From contig JACJXO010000001.1 of assembly GCA_020636645.1 (NCBI GenBank), forward strand, positions 310,001 through 374,000: DNA of 64,000 nucleotides, read 5' to 3'. Below the pieces are notes generated by a model. The model did not search any database. It was given only the letters and a program-made list of their open reading frames with translations, and was not told where the DNA came from. Shown piece by piece: positions 16,074 to 25,147 of this stretch. Positions within the stretch are counted from its first letter, which is position 1. Each line of letters starts with the position of its first letter. Both the position numbers and the translations under genes were made by a program. The DNA is from Chitinophagales bacterium (GTDB lineage Bacteria > Bacteroidota > Bacteroidia > Chitinophagales > BACL12).

Positions 16074-17311
16074 TACTTTCCGGTCTCTCTTTCTTTACCT
16101 GAATCGACCAGCCAATGGTGGTAGTCTTCCATCATGGCTTCCATGAGCAGTGCTCCTTTGAGCTGATAGCCTTCATTGGTGAAGTGGATCAGATCACTCT
16201 TCATGATCTGATCGGTACGCCATTTTTTAGCACTGTATGCGCCACCCATGATGGTATAAAAATCCCAGACTGCTGCATGGTATTTTGCGGCCAGTGTATA
16301 GATGCTTTCCCGGCAGGAAACCAGGTTGTTGTTGTGATATTTCTTACGCACGTAGCTGTCATTGGGTACAGTCAGGATCAGTGCACAGTGCGGATTGACC
16401 AACAGTATCTGTTCAATAAATAATGCGTATGCTGCAGTGTAAGCTTCAGGATCAAAGTCAGGATCGCTGGTATCATTTGTGCCAATAGAGATAATAACAA
16501 GATCTGGTTGCAGGTAGGCCAGTTGGGAAGCAAACAGATCACATCTGGCAAAGGCCCGAAAACTGCTCCCATTCCCACCAAGTGAATGGTAAACAATGCC
16601 AGGGTCATCACTATTGACGATACATCCATAAAACTTCAGCTGAGCGGTACTGTCCATACGTACGAAAGGAAGAAAGACCGTATCAACCGGACCATCATAC
16701 ACCAGCAACAGATATCCTTCCGATGTAGTGTCAGTAAGCAGGAGATGCGGTATACTATCTGTTTCAAGCCGATAGGAAGAGTCGCTCAGATCTGCCATCA
16801 CCAGCACAGAAACAGGCCTCACAGCCACAGTTGAATCGCGGAAAGAAAAAGACAATGATGCAACAGAATCGCGGGTGGTAGCGGTCACACCATCCACCCC
16901 CCAGGTCATGCTGTGTTTATATACGGCACTTCGGTGCCCTTCCCAGGTTCCGGTATAGCTGGTCTTATAGTTCCAGGGATTATTGGTATGAATTGCCGAA
17001 TACGGAAACAGAAAACCACGAGCTCCTGTCCTGCCGCTGTCCAGGGTATGAAAGGTGTTGCGCAACACATTCGGATAGATATCTGCCTGGATATGCGATC
17101 CACCGAAGTGCACGATGTTGAGTTGTCTGTCGCCATATACCCGCATCGCATCGAACTGCTCCCAGAATCCGGCAAGGGCATAACTGCTGTCAGGATTGTC
17201 CAGCCGATTGAGCCGGTACTGTATATAGGTATAGCGGCTGGTATCGATCTGTGCAAAAGTTGCACTTGTCAACCCTAATAAAAACAAGAAGAAAATGGTC
17301 CTGCTGCACAT
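16073..17311 (-). CDS. Secreted SGNH-hydrolase-like protein, putative O-acyltransferase partner
   Basis: Exported protein of 412 residues with a signal peptide cleaved near residue 20 (TFAQ). The SGNH blocks are visible: block I reads GGSH (70-73) in VHFGGSHIQADIY with Ser72, a GTND block is near residue 277, and the catalytic pair is in DLIHFTNEG near residue 373. Block I has Gly in place of the usual Asp of GDS. The coupling to the MBOAT gene suggests it takes acyl groups from that protein, like AlgX/AlgJ or DltD, rather than acting as a free esterase. Confidence 0.85.
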   Translation of the reverse strand: MCSRTIFFLFLLGLTSATFAQIDTSRYTYIQYRLNRLDNPDSSYALAGFWEQFDAMRVYGDRQLNIVHFGGSHIQADIYPNVLRNTFHTLDSGRTGARGFLFPYSAIHTNNPWNYKTSYTGTWEGHRSAVYKHSMTWGVDGVTATTRDSVASLSFSFRDSTVAVRPVSVLVMADLSDSSYRLETDSIPHLLLTDTTSEGYLLLVYDGPVDTVFLPFVRMDSTAQLKFYGCIVNSDDPGIVYHSLGGNGSSFRAFARCDLFASQLAYLQPDLVIISIGTNDTSDPDFDPEAYTAAYALFIEQILLVNPHCALILTVPNDSYVRKKYHNNNLVSCRESIYTLAAKYHAAVWDFYTIMGGAYSAKKWRTDQIMKSDLIHFTNEGYQLKGALLMEAMMEDYHHWLVDSGKERETGK

Positions 17312-17317
17312 AATCGA

Positions 17318-18754
17318 TCAACGACCGTTGTCGCTTTTATATTGGTGGTATTCAGACATCAGGGCCTCATAGAACATTTCGCCCATGAGTCTGGCACCAC
17401 GTGATGAAAAATGGGTGTAGTCTGGCGCTGCCAGCGGAGGATCGGCATTGACCCAGGCCTGCATGGAATTCTCTCCACCCATGGCCTCGAACAGATCAAA
17501 GTATGCTGCACCGGATTGCAAGGCTGCTTTTCGAAGTGCATCCCTTACATTGGGTAACAACGGATAGGTCACATACTCCGTACCGATCTTGGTGGACATA
17601 TCGCTGGGTCCGATGACGATGAATACCGCATCGGGCCGGATACTTTTCAGATATTTTATCTGTGATGCGAACCAGTTGCCATAGTTGATGCATGCCTGTT
17701 CATCTTCTATATAAGGCATCACATTGCCACCGAACTGCAGGATGAACATATCTACCCCCATGGCACGATAGGCATCTGCCAGCATGCGCCTGCTTCCCTG
17801 GGTGAAGATGGTACCGGAACTTCCCCGAAGGGGAATATTATCTACCACCACACCTGATTGTGATTCCAGGCTGACTCCCTGAATATGGGTACTCGCATTT
17901 CCCTGCACGGTGAATGACAGGGTATTGGCGAAACTTCCCAGTGGCATGGTGAACATGGTATGGCTGGTATCGAGGCTGCGCACCATCTGTTCGCCACCCG
18001 CTTCGAGGGTGATGGTGGCATCCGGATCGCTGTTGCTGTAGAATACCCTGACCCGGTTAAAACTTCTGCCATTGCTGTACAGTGCTGAGCCTGCCTGAAA
18101 TGCAGCAGAAGCGCTCAAAGTAGTATCCAGCATGGCTGAATCTGCAGGTTGTTTACACATGGAGGCGAAAGAGAACAGCGGACCAAAGGTCATGCCCTTA
18201 CCACTCAGATTCCCGAACAGACCGTATTGTTCCCAGTTGCCCTGGGTGGTCACCTTGATTCCGGCGGGATTGCTGAAGCTGATGACCGGGACAAGTCCGG
18301 GTCCCCTGCCACCAAAGTACCTCTGGAATTTATCCCTCAGGTAAGATGTCATACGATCTGCCTCTATCTGGGAATCTCCGTAGTGCATGATGCGCATGCT
18401 GCCACCCGTAAGTGTCAGGCTGTCCAGGTGGGCGAAAAAAGTATTCAATGAAGCTCTCCCGTTGCTGCCCCACTCCAGTCGCTGTTTGATGGATCCGGGA
18501 TCAGGGATGATCTGCTCTTCTACCTGACCTGCATCGGGGAAAGACTCTATGGCTTCGAGCGAATCTGCCAGGTGCTGGGCGTCGGTAATATCCACCACCA
18601 CTTTTTCCTTTTGCGCCAGGAGTTCCTCTTTCGATACAAAACGCAGTTCCAGTTGTTTGCCCAGATGGATGCCATCCTGCGGAAACAGCAGGGCAATGGC
18701 AGTCAGCGACAGGGCGACGATGACCAGGAACAACAAAATTCTACCGGGACTCAT
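17318..18754 (-). CDS. Membrane-anchored SGNH-hydrolase-like protein
   Basis: A 478-residue protein with an N-terminal membrane anchor (about 5-24) and a periplasmic SGNH domain: GDS at 126-128 in MHYGDSQIEADRM, QFGGN as block III, and DYTHFSSRG near the C-terminus as the Asp/His pair. It is a paralogue-like neighbour of the next SGNH gene, 6 nt away. The ATG at 18754 is preferred to the GTG three codons upstream because it leads directly into the hydrophobic anchor. It probably joins the MBOAT in acylating an envelope glycan. Confidence 0.83.
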   Translation of the reverse strand: MSPGRILLFLVIVALSLTAIALLFPQDGIHLGKQLELRFVSKEELLAQKEKVVVDITDAQHLADSLEAIESFPDAGQVEEQIIPDPGSIKQRLEWGSNGRASLNTFFAHLDSLTLTGGSMRIMHYGDSQIEADRMTSYLRDKFQRYFGGRGPGLVPVISFSNPAGIKVTTQGNWEQYGLFGNLSGKGMTFGPLFSFASMCKQPADSAMLDTTLSASAAFQAGSALYSNGRSFNRVRVFYSNSDPDATITLEAGGEQMVRSLDTSHTMFTMPLGSFANTLSFTVQGNASTHIQGVSLESQSGVVVDNIPLRGSSGTIFTQGSRRMLADAYRAMGVDMFILQFGGNVMPYIEDEQACINYGNWFASQIKYLKSIRPDAVFIVIGPSDMSTKIGTEYVTYPLLPNVRDALRKAALQSGAAYFDLFEAMGGENSMQAWVNADPPLAAPDYTHFSSRGARLMGEMFYEALMSEYHQYKSDNGR

Positions 18755-18793
18755 GGCGGGCACGGCTGCGAAAATACGAAGAGCAAGGGAAGG

Positions 18794-19300
18794 TCAGGGC
18801 ACGACCTCGGTCAGTCCTTCCAGTCGGAGGTCAAATACTTTGATTCCGAGAACCTCTGAAAGCACAGAAGCTTCATGCCAAACCAGATCTTCTTTCTTCG
18901 ATTGATATACCAGAAGATCCCGACTTCCTTTTGTTATCAGGTGAAGTTGATGTGCAATAAAATCTCCTTTCACATTTCTGGACAGAAGAAGAAAGTCGTG
19001 TGTTTCTATTGAATTCCATTTACCTCTTCTAAAGTTTCCAGGCCAATAGATAAAATCCCGGTAACGCCCGGATTTCAGGTCAACAGTAATTCCTTTCAGT
19101 TGCATCAGAAAATACAAACTGAAAATCACAAGGGGTACCATCCAAATTCCGATATTTCTCTCAGAGAATACTCCCAGAAAAAAGATAGCAAAAGCATAAT
19201 ACCAGTTGAAATTAGGCTCTATGATGGTTTCATAAACCATATCAACAGGCTTGCTCGTGGTCTCTATCCATTCGCCAAAAAATAAAAATGGCCTGAACAT
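18794..19300 (-). CDS. Small membrane protein of unknown function
   Basis: Unrecognised 168-residue protein. Two adjacent hydrophobic segments (about 33-46 and 52-67) are followed by a soluble region (about 70-168) of alternating hydrophobic and charged residues that could be PH-like. It lies 39 nt upstream of the first SGNH gene in the same direction and may be cotranscribed. Confidence 0.65.
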   Translation of the reverse strand: MFRPFLFFGEWIETTSKPVDMVYETIIEPNFNWYYAFAIFFLGVFSERNIGIWMVPLVIFSLYFLMQLKGITVDLKSGRYRDFIYWPGNFRRGKWNSIETHDFLLLSRNVKGDFIAHQLHLITKGSRDLLVYQSKKEDLVWHEASVLSEVLGIKVFDLRLEGLTEVVP

Positions 19301-19338
19301 ACTTTGTTAAATATACTCAGGCCAGGGAATTTTCTGAT

Positions 19339-20706
19339 CTAGTCTTTCCCGTACCAATTCACCTTTCTGGTGAGGAACATCAGCACACCTACTGCCACGA
19401 ATAGACCGAAACTTCCAAGCAACAGTGCATAGTCCTGCTGATTGATGATGATGTAGATGAATGTGTAAAATATGACCAGTAAGGCGGCCAGCAGACCGGT
19501 CACCCGCCAGCTACTGAAACTCCTGGTGTACAGGGCTATCAGTGCCGTGGTTGCCAGACTGCTGATGAGATAGGCAGTATTGAAACCCAATTGCTCCGAT
19601 ATCGACAACAGCAATGTGTAGTCAATGACCAGTGCCACGCCTATCAGTACATACTGGAATGGATGAACCCGAATCCGGGAAATAAGCTCGGTCAGAAACA
19701 ACCCTAAGAATGTGAATATGATGATGAGTGCTCCGTACTTGGATGTGCGACTGGTACGCTGGTAATCATTGACCGCCGACATCAGCTCCACACCCACTCC
19801 CGTATTCTCTATGTCAGGTATGTTGCTGATCCAGGCTTCAGGAAGTGGTCGGGTGAACTTCAGGATGTTCCATGATGCTGTGAATCCGCTGTCGGTCACA
19901 TCCCTGTCGTCGGGCAGGAAATAACCGGAAAAGGAAGGATCCGGCCAGTTGCCGGTCATCTCAATGCTGCTGTTCTGTCCACTGGCCAGCATAAAGAACG
20001 AACGGCTGCCTTTTAGCCCGATCTGTATATCGCAGTCAAATGCTGCACGAGCCGCACTGTCTTCCAGTCTGATCCGGATGCCATTGGCAAAAGGACTGGA
20101 ATAACTGTCGCCCATTTCCGGCAGACCGCTGTATGCTTCTGCCGTGTACGTCTCCTTATTCAGGCTGCAAACGGGATCAGCATACATACCCCGCATGTCT
20201 GATATGCCAACTGCCAGATAAGCTTTGCGCCAGTCGATCCGCTGCGGATCAATGTCATACCTGGACCAGTCGGGCGGACTGAAGCTGGCATGCATACTGA
20301 TCTCTGAAGAATACACATTCACATCAAAGATGCCCCGCTTCAGGGTCTGCGGGTCCAGTGCAGCGTTCGCGGTCATTTTTTCCGGCAACAGAATGAGGCG
20401 GTCTTCGGCAGTGCGCATGACCTCTTCTCCGGTCTTGGGTTCATTACCTACCGGATAGGTTCTGGTAAATGGAATGATCAGTACGGGTCCGGTCAGCGTC
20501 TGTTCATCAGACCATTTGCGGGTGATGTCTTCTGTTGCCTCATATGAATAGGACTGCCGGTCGTCGATCACGCCCTGTATCCATGCGCTCGGAATGAGCA
20601 GCAGCAATACCAGGAACACCAGTACTGCCAGTTTCAGTGTAACGGATTCGCGGATCCATCTGCTGATCTGCTGAAAGAGGTTACCATTGTTTTCGTTGTT
20701 CTCCAT
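19339..20706 (-). CDS. creD: CreD-like inner membrane protein
   Basis: Membrane protein of 455 residues matching the CreD family: an N-terminal segment with KLAVLVFLVLLLLIPSAWI, the conserved TGPVLIIPF, a large periplasmic domain (about 60-310), and a C-terminal block of about five membrane segments with HPFQYVLIGVALVIDYTLLLS. CreD links to beta-lactam/envelope stress in enterobacteria, but its biochemical role is unsettled. The operator ACTTTGTACTACAAAGT lies 14 bp upstream and also precedes the regulator operon, so the adjacent winged-helix protein probably controls it. Confidence 0.92.
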   Translation of the reverse strand: MENNENNGNLFQQISRWIRESVTLKLAVLVFLVLLLLIPSAWIQGVIDDRQSYSYEATEDITRKWSDEQTLTGPVLIIPFTRTYPVGNEPKTGEEVMRTAEDRLILLPEKMTANAALDPQTLKRGIFDVNVYSSEISMHASFSPPDWSRYDIDPQRIDWRKAYLAVGISDMRGMYADPVCSLNKETYTAEAYSGLPEMGDSYSSPFANGIRIRLEDSAARAAFDCDIQIGLKGSRSFFMLASGQNSSIEMTGNWPDPSFSGYFLPDDRDVTDSGFTASWNILKFTRPLPEAWISNIPDIENTGVGVELMSAVNDYQRTSRTSKYGALIIIFTFLGLFLTELISRIRVHPFQYVLIGVALVIDYTLLLSISEQLGFNTAYLISSLATTALIALYTRSFSSWRVTGLLAALLVIFYTFIYIIINQQDYALLLGSFGLFVAVGVLMFLTRKVNWYGKD

Positions 20707-20719
20707 GATGTGTAGTTTT

Positions 20720-20736
20720 ACTTTGTACTACAAAGT
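20720..20736. promoter_or_regulatory. Operator-like palindrome before creD
   Basis: ACTTTGTACTACAAAGT: 7-bp inverted arms ACTTTGT/ACAAAGT around ACT. An identical 17-mer lies at 21673-21689 before the regulator operon. It is the probable binding site of the winged-helix regulator encoded between the two sites. Confidence 0.75.
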
Positions 20737-20754
20737 GAATGATCAAAAAAAATA

Positions 20755-21054
20755 TCAGTTGTTGTTCTTCAGGAGGTTTTCCAGTGCCTCCAGGTGTTTG
20801 GTGAATGCTTTTTTTCCGGCGGGTGTGACCGTGTAGCTGGTATTGGGTTTCCGCCCTACGAACTGTTTATGTGATTCCACATAACCTGTCTTTTCCAGAT
20901 ACCTCATATGCGAGGCCAGGTTGCCGTCGGTCACGTCCAGCAACTCTTTGAACGCATTGAAATCGAACTGCCGGTGCACCATCAGGATAGACATGATCTG
21001 CAGGCGCAGTTTACTTTCAAAAGCTTTGTCGTATTGGTCCAGCGAAAATCTCAC
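20755..21054 (-). CDS. Winged-helix transcriptional regulator of the creD module
   Basis: Single-domain winged-helix DNA-binding protein of 99 residues, resembling the PadR/ArsR-like regulators often annotated as transcriptional regulator next to creD. It has a helix-turn-helix around VTDGNLASHMRYLEKTGYV and a wing around GRKPNTSYTVTPAGKKAF. The start is GTG, overlapping the stop of the upstream membrane-protein gene as GTGA. Two identical palindromes flank its operon and precede creD, pointing to autoregulation plus control of creD. No metal-binding Cys set is seen. Confidence 0.85.
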   Translation of the reverse strand: MRFSLDQYDKAFESKLRLQIMSILMVHRQFDFNAFKELLDVTDGNLASHMRYLEKTGYVESHKQFVGRKPNTSYTVTPAGKKAFTKHLEALENLLKNNN

Positions 21055-21665
21055 CGTTCATATTTACGGTACATGAAAAATCCATACAGGATATGCAGCA
21101 AACCAAAACCGGCAGCCCAGAAGAACAGGCCGTAACCGGGTAACATCACTCCGGTCAAGCCCAGTATGATCTCCAGCAGACCAAGTGTGCGCACCTCCTT
21201 CCAGGTGATGCGGGAAGCGCTGAACAGGGCCAGCCCGTAAAAAACAAGGGTTGATGGAGCGGCTACTGCCCAGTAACCCCGCCATACCAGGGCGATGGTA
21301 AGCAACCCACCTGCTACCAGGGGAGTTCCTGCCTGATACAACAGATCGCGGGCAGCCTGATTCCAGTACCTGACACCCTGCTCTCTGGCCTTGCGCACGG
21401 TGAGCAGGATGGCAGTAGAAACAGAAAGCACCAATACGATCACGGCTGCAAACAGCAATTCCCATAAGGTGGACATACTGATCAGCTCTGATCTGAGATG
21501 GAAGCTGCCAGGAAGATAGAGCCGGTTATAAGCATAAGCTGCACCCGCCAGTGCATAGCTGCCTGCCAGCACACCTGCCCAGCCGCTGAGTGAAATGAAA
21601 CGCACAGAGCGCTCCATGATCTCGCGAATGGAACGCAGGTCGTCGTTGGCTTGATGTACACCCAT
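21051..21665 (-). CDS. Membrane protein of the creD/regulator module
   Basis: Unrecognised 204-residue integral membrane protein with about six hydrophobic segments after an N-terminal amphipathic stretch (SIREIMERSVRFISLSGWAGV). It is cotranscribed with the winged-helix regulator (4-nt overlap) and starts 7 bp after the operator palindrome. A membrane protein coupled to a small regulator and creD suggests an envelope-stress sensor, but no function can be assigned. Confidence 0.8.
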   Translation of the reverse strand: MGVHQANDDLRSIREIMERSVRFISLSGWAGVLAGSYALAGAAYAYNRLYLPGSFHLRSELISMSTLWELLFAAVIVLVLSVSTAILLTVRKAREQGVRYWNQAARDLLYQAGTPLVAGGLLTIALVWRGYWAVAAPSTLVFYGLALFSASRITWKEVRTLGLLEIILGLTGVMLPGYGLFFWAAGFGLLHILYGFFMYRKYER

Positions 21666-21672
21666 AGAAAGT

Positions 21673-21689
21673 ACTTTGTACTACAAAGT
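21673..21689. promoter_or_regulatory. Operator-like palindrome before the regulator operon
   Basis: ACTTTGTACTACAAAGT, identical to the copy at 20720-20736. It ends 7 bp from the ATG of the membrane-protein gene. Confidence 0.75.
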
Positions 21690-21721
21690 TATTTCTGAAC
21701 TTTCATATCTCCAAATCTTTT

Positions 21722-22438
21722 TCAGGAATCCCAGCGACGAAGTTGTTTGCAGACCACTTCCATATCTGCCGGTAAGGGTGATTCTATCAGCACCGGCTCT
21801 TCTGAGGCCGGGTGTATGAACTCCAGCAGGGTGGCGTGCAGGGTGAGGCGGCTGATGAGCGGTCGTTCTTCTCCAACGGATTTATACCCTTTCTTTACTG
21901 CTGATAAATAAAAAGCATCAGCTGAACCGTACACCGTATCAACCAGAAGAGGATTTCCAATGTAAGCCAGGTGGACCCTGATCTGATGCCGCCGGCCGGT
22001 CAGGATGCGCACGCGAAGTAAAGTGTGTCTTCTGAATGCTTCTTCTGTTTTGATGAGGGTTGTGCTTGGCTTACCGCTTCCGTCCACCAGCATGATATTC
22101 TTAGTGGGATGAGGCTTCAGCGGTACATCAATCTGCGCAGGAGATTCGGCCGGAACGCCATAAACAAGAGCCAGGTATTCCTTGCGAATGCTGTGCATCT
22201 CAAATTGCTGCGACAGATGCGCATGTGCTTCCGCAGTTTTGGCTATCACCACGAGTCCACTGGTATCACGGTCGATCCGGTGAACGATCCACAACTTTCC
22301 ATGTATAGCAGACAGTTGCTCCTGCAAGGATGGAACAGGATGCTTCCCCCGCTCCGGAATGACCGGAATTCCTGCAGGTTTGTTCACCAATATGATATCA
22401 TCATCAGAGTAGATGACATGTCTGTGTAGCTTCAGCAT
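21722..22438 (-). CDS. RluA-family pseudouridine synthase
   Basis: RNA pseudouridine synthase of 238 residues lacking an N-terminal S4 domain. The catalytic motif HRIDRDTSGLVVIAKT holds the essential Asp. The family blocks DDIILVNKPAGIPVIPE, KEYLALVYG, LLRVRILTGRRHQIRVHLAYIGNPLLVD and LHATLLEFIHP are present. The exact target (tRNA or 23S rRNA) cannot be told from sequence. Confidence 0.93.
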   Translation of the reverse strand: MLKLHRHVIYSDDDIILVNKPAGIPVIPERGKHPVPSLQEQLSAIHGKLWIVHRIDRDTSGLVVIAKTAEAHAHLSQQFEMHSIRKEYLALVYGVPAESPAQIDVPLKPHPTKNIMLVDGSGKPSTTLIKTEEAFRRHTLLRVRILTGRRHQIRVHLAYIGNPLLVDTVYGSADAFYLSAVKKGYKSVGEERPLISRLTLHATLLEFIHPASEEPVLIESPLPADMEVVCKQLRRWDS

Positions 22439-22456
22439 AGCAGTAGATACAATAAC

Positions 22457-24232
22457 TCAGTACCGGATCAAAACTACCTTGTTTTCATGGTGTGCTGAAA
22501 TCCATTGCAAGACATATATACCAGTGGGAATATGAGCAGTTTCCAGCCATGTAAGTTGGCCATATGCAGCCTGTTGCAAAACAACCTTTCCAGACAGGTC
22601 TGTTATGCTGACATATTCCAACGGCTCTGAAATATTCTCTGAAATAACCTGTACATAAGTTCCGAATGGATTCGGATACACTTGTACAAATTGCGGAATA
22701 TCGCTTAAGGCAGACGGCAGGTCATCTATGATCCCGTTGCAGTTGTCATCTATTCCATTTGCCACCTCTATCATACCGGGATTGACAAAATTGTTCTGAT
22801 CATCACAGTCAGTATTGTTGTATGCCAGCCCGTATGACCATTCACAACTGACCATTGGTTGCTCAGGATCTCCATAGCCATCTCCATCCAGGTCCCGATA
22901 CAGACCGTTATTGCAGCCTAATTTCACCAGATAAAAATCATATCCACCCTGATTGGGAACGGTTTTGTTTCCGGAAATACCGGATGAGGATTGTCCGCCA
23001 ATAACGGTTCCACCATCTCTGGTCTGGTTAATTCCTCTTGTAACGTCATCACCATCGCCACCAATGGCAAGTTGCCACTCGATCTCACCACTTTCATTCA
23101 GCTGAATGGCCCAGAAATCCCAGAATCCAAAACTTGTTGATTCTTTATCACCCGAAATGCCTGAAAGTGAAGCCCCACCCAGAAAATACTTGCTGCTCTG
23201 GTTCTGCAGCACATACTCCAGCCTGTCGCCGCTGTCTCCTCCAATTGTATTCTGCCATTCTATCTCACCATCGGCAGATAGTTTGACCGTCCAAAAATCC
23301 TGAACGCCAATGGCATCTTCTGTTTTATCGCCGGAAACAGGAGACGTTGAAAAACCTCCAAGAAAGTAACCACCATCCTGTGTCTGAATGATGCTAAACT
23401 GTTCATCTTCGCCAACGCCACCTATATTATTCTCCCATTCGATCTGACCGGTTGTATCCAGTTTGATGACCCAATAGTCTTCTTCACCAAATACATCTTC
23501 AGATTTATCTCCACCCATGGGAGAGTCACTTGTTCCACCCATGACATAGCCACCGTCTGCAGTCTGCCGGATTCCATGCAGCCGGTCATCACCATAGCCT
23601 TCAATGGTATTCTGCCACTCTATATTTCCAATACTGTCAGTCTTAATGACCCAGTAATCATTGTAACCATAGTTGGGTTCTGTTTTATTTCCGCTGATAC
23701 CGGATGCAGAAAAGCAACCCAGCACATATCCGCCGTCTGCGGTATTGTCAAAAGCGAACAGATAATCATCCTGATCACCTCCGTATGCCTGTTGCCAGAC
23801 GATCTCGCCGTCTGTATCCAACTTCAGCAACCAACAATCACGTTCACCAAATGATGCCACTGTTTTGTCATAGGAGACGCCGGATCTGGACCATCCGCCA
23901 CATATGTAACCGAGGTCAGATGTTTGCTGAACAAAGTAGCATTGATCTGCATCATCACCGCCAATGGTTTGCTGCCATTCGATAGCGCCGCTGCTGTTGA
24001 CCTTGATGATCCAGAAATCAACAGCGCCCATTTTATCTTCTGTCTTATCGCCTGAAATTCCGGAATAAGAAAATCCACCCATAATAACCCCTCCATCTGC
24101 CGTTTCTTCCATGCTTCTGAGTTCGTCCCAATCATCACCACCCACATTCAATTGCCATAATATTTCAGGAGTCTGTGCGGTTGTTGCAGTGAAGACAACC
24201 AGTAATATGCATAAGGACAAATATTTTCCCAT
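22457..24232 (-). CDS. T9SS-secreted repeat protein with a MopE-like segment
   Basis: Exported 591-residue protein. A signal peptide (MGKYLSLCILLVVFTATTAQ) is followed by seven repeats of about 55-60 residues, each with a GGDD-like turn, a QTxDGGY segment, SGISGDKTE and DFWxIKL. The repeats resemble those of Bacteroidota secreted proteins that may form propellers. Around residues 445-500 is a MopE-like Asp-rich motif (DLDGDGYGDP, then DCDD and NGIDDNCNGIIDD) likely to bind Ca2+. The C-terminal 75 residues (YPNPFGTYV, ITDLSGKVV, PTGIYVLQW) are a type A T9SS sorting domain. ATG 24232 is chosen because the signal peptide begins there. Its role is unknown; surface adhesion is a guess. Confidence 0.87.
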   Translation of the reverse strand: MGKYLSLCILLVVFTATTAQTPEILWQLNVGGDDWDELRSMEETADGGVIMGGFSYSGISGDKTEDKMGAVDFWIIKVNSSGAIEWQQTIGGDDADQCYFVQQTSDLGYICGGWSRSGVSYDKTVASFGERDCWLLKLDTDGEIVWQQAYGGDQDDYLFAFDNTADGGYVLGCFSASGISGNKTEPNYGYNDYWVIKTDSIGNIEWQNTIEGYGDDRLHGIRQTADGGYVMGGTSDSPMGGDKSEDVFGEEDYWVIKLDTTGQIEWENNIGGVGEDEQFSIIQTQDGGYFLGGFSTSPVSGDKTEDAIGVQDFWTVKLSADGEIEWQNTIGGDSGDRLEYVLQNQSSKYFLGGASLSGISGDKESTSFGFWDFWAIQLNESGEIEWQLAIGGDGDDVTRGINQTRDGGTVIGGQSSSGISGNKTVPNQGGYDFYLVKLGCNNGLYRDLDGDGYGDPEQPMVSCEWSYGLAYNNTDCDDQNNFVNPGMIEVANGIDDNCNGIIDDLPSALSDIPQFVQVYPNPFGTYVQVISENISEPLEYVSITDLSGKVVLQQAAYGQLTWLETAHIPTGIYVLQWISAHHENKVVLIRY

Positions 24233-24293
24233 TACAGAAAAGTAAAAAAAATTCTCCAATTGAAGATGTCATATATCTGCCTATTTTAGTTGG

Positions 24294-25091
24294 ATGTACT
24301 GGAGGAAAAAGCTCTACATCATCATATTCGGAACCAATACGAAAGCAGGCAAACTGTTCGATCTGGCTCTGCTTTGGGTCATCATCGCCAGTGTTCTCCT
24401 GGTGATGATGGAAAGCGTGGCCGGGCTGGAAACCGATCATGGCAGGTTGTTCCACGACCTGGAATGGGGCTTCACGATCCTGTTCTCCATAGAATACCTG
24501 CTGCGCATTTACAGCCATCCCAAACCACTCACCTATGTATTTTCTTTCTGGGGTTTGATCGACCTGTTGTCCATATTGCCGGCTTACCTCAGTCTGGTGC
24601 TGGCAGGCACCCATTTCCTGACCGTCATCCGAATCCTGCGCCTTGCAAGGGTTTTCAGGATCCTTAAACTAGGGCGATACTTTTCAGAATCACAGACATT
24701 GGGAAAGGCATTGTATGCCAGCTCTTATAAGATCACTGTATTTCTGGTGGCTGTATTGCTGGTGGTTATCACACTGGGTTCTGTCATGTATGTGGTGGAA
24801 GGCGGCAACAACGGATTCAGCAGCATCCCACAGAGTATTTACTGGGCTATCATCACCATCACCACTGTTGGCTATGGCGACATTGTTCCTGTAACTGCCC
24901 TGGGTAAATTCTTTGCTTCTCTCATTATGATCATAGGCTATGCCATCATAGCGGTTCCTACCGGTATCATCACAGCAGAGATCACTAAAGCACAAATGGG
25001 TAAACCGGCCTGCCCACATTGCGGGAAGGAGCTTCCGGATGGTGCTATTGCGTTTTGCCCCTGGTGCGGAGAGCCTGTTAAGAAAGCCTAA
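24294..25091 (+). CDS. Voltage-gated-type potassium channel with a C-terminal zinc ribbon
   Basis: Six-membrane-segment cation channel of 265 residues. S4 carries regularly spaced Arg (IRILRLARVFRILKLGRYF, 112-130) and the pore has the K+ selectivity filter TVGYGD (191-196). After S6 a short linker leads to CxxC pairs Cys240/Cys243 and Cys255/Cys258, a small zinc ribbon in the cytoplasm in place of the RCK or cyclic-nucleotide domain of many bacterial channels. It is divergent from the T9SS gene. The zinc ribbon could be an assembly or sensing module. Confidence 0.92.
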   Translation: MYWRKKLYIIIFGTNTKAGKLFDLALLWVIIASVLLVMMESVAGLETDHGRLFHDLEWGFTILFSIEYLLRIYSHPKPLTYVFSFWGLIDLLSILPAYLSLVLAGTHFLTVIRILRLARVFRILKLGRYFSESQTLGKALYASSYKITVFLVAVLLVVITLGSVMYVVEGGNNGFSSIPQSIYWAIITITTVGYGDIVPVTALGKFFASLIMIIGYAIIAVPTGIITAEITKAQMGKPACPHCGKELPDGAIAFCPWCGEPVKKA

Positions 25092-25147
25092 AAACCTGCA
25101 TTCCTACCGCCTGAATCAGTTATCTTTAGGCCTTCAAAATCAAGCGC

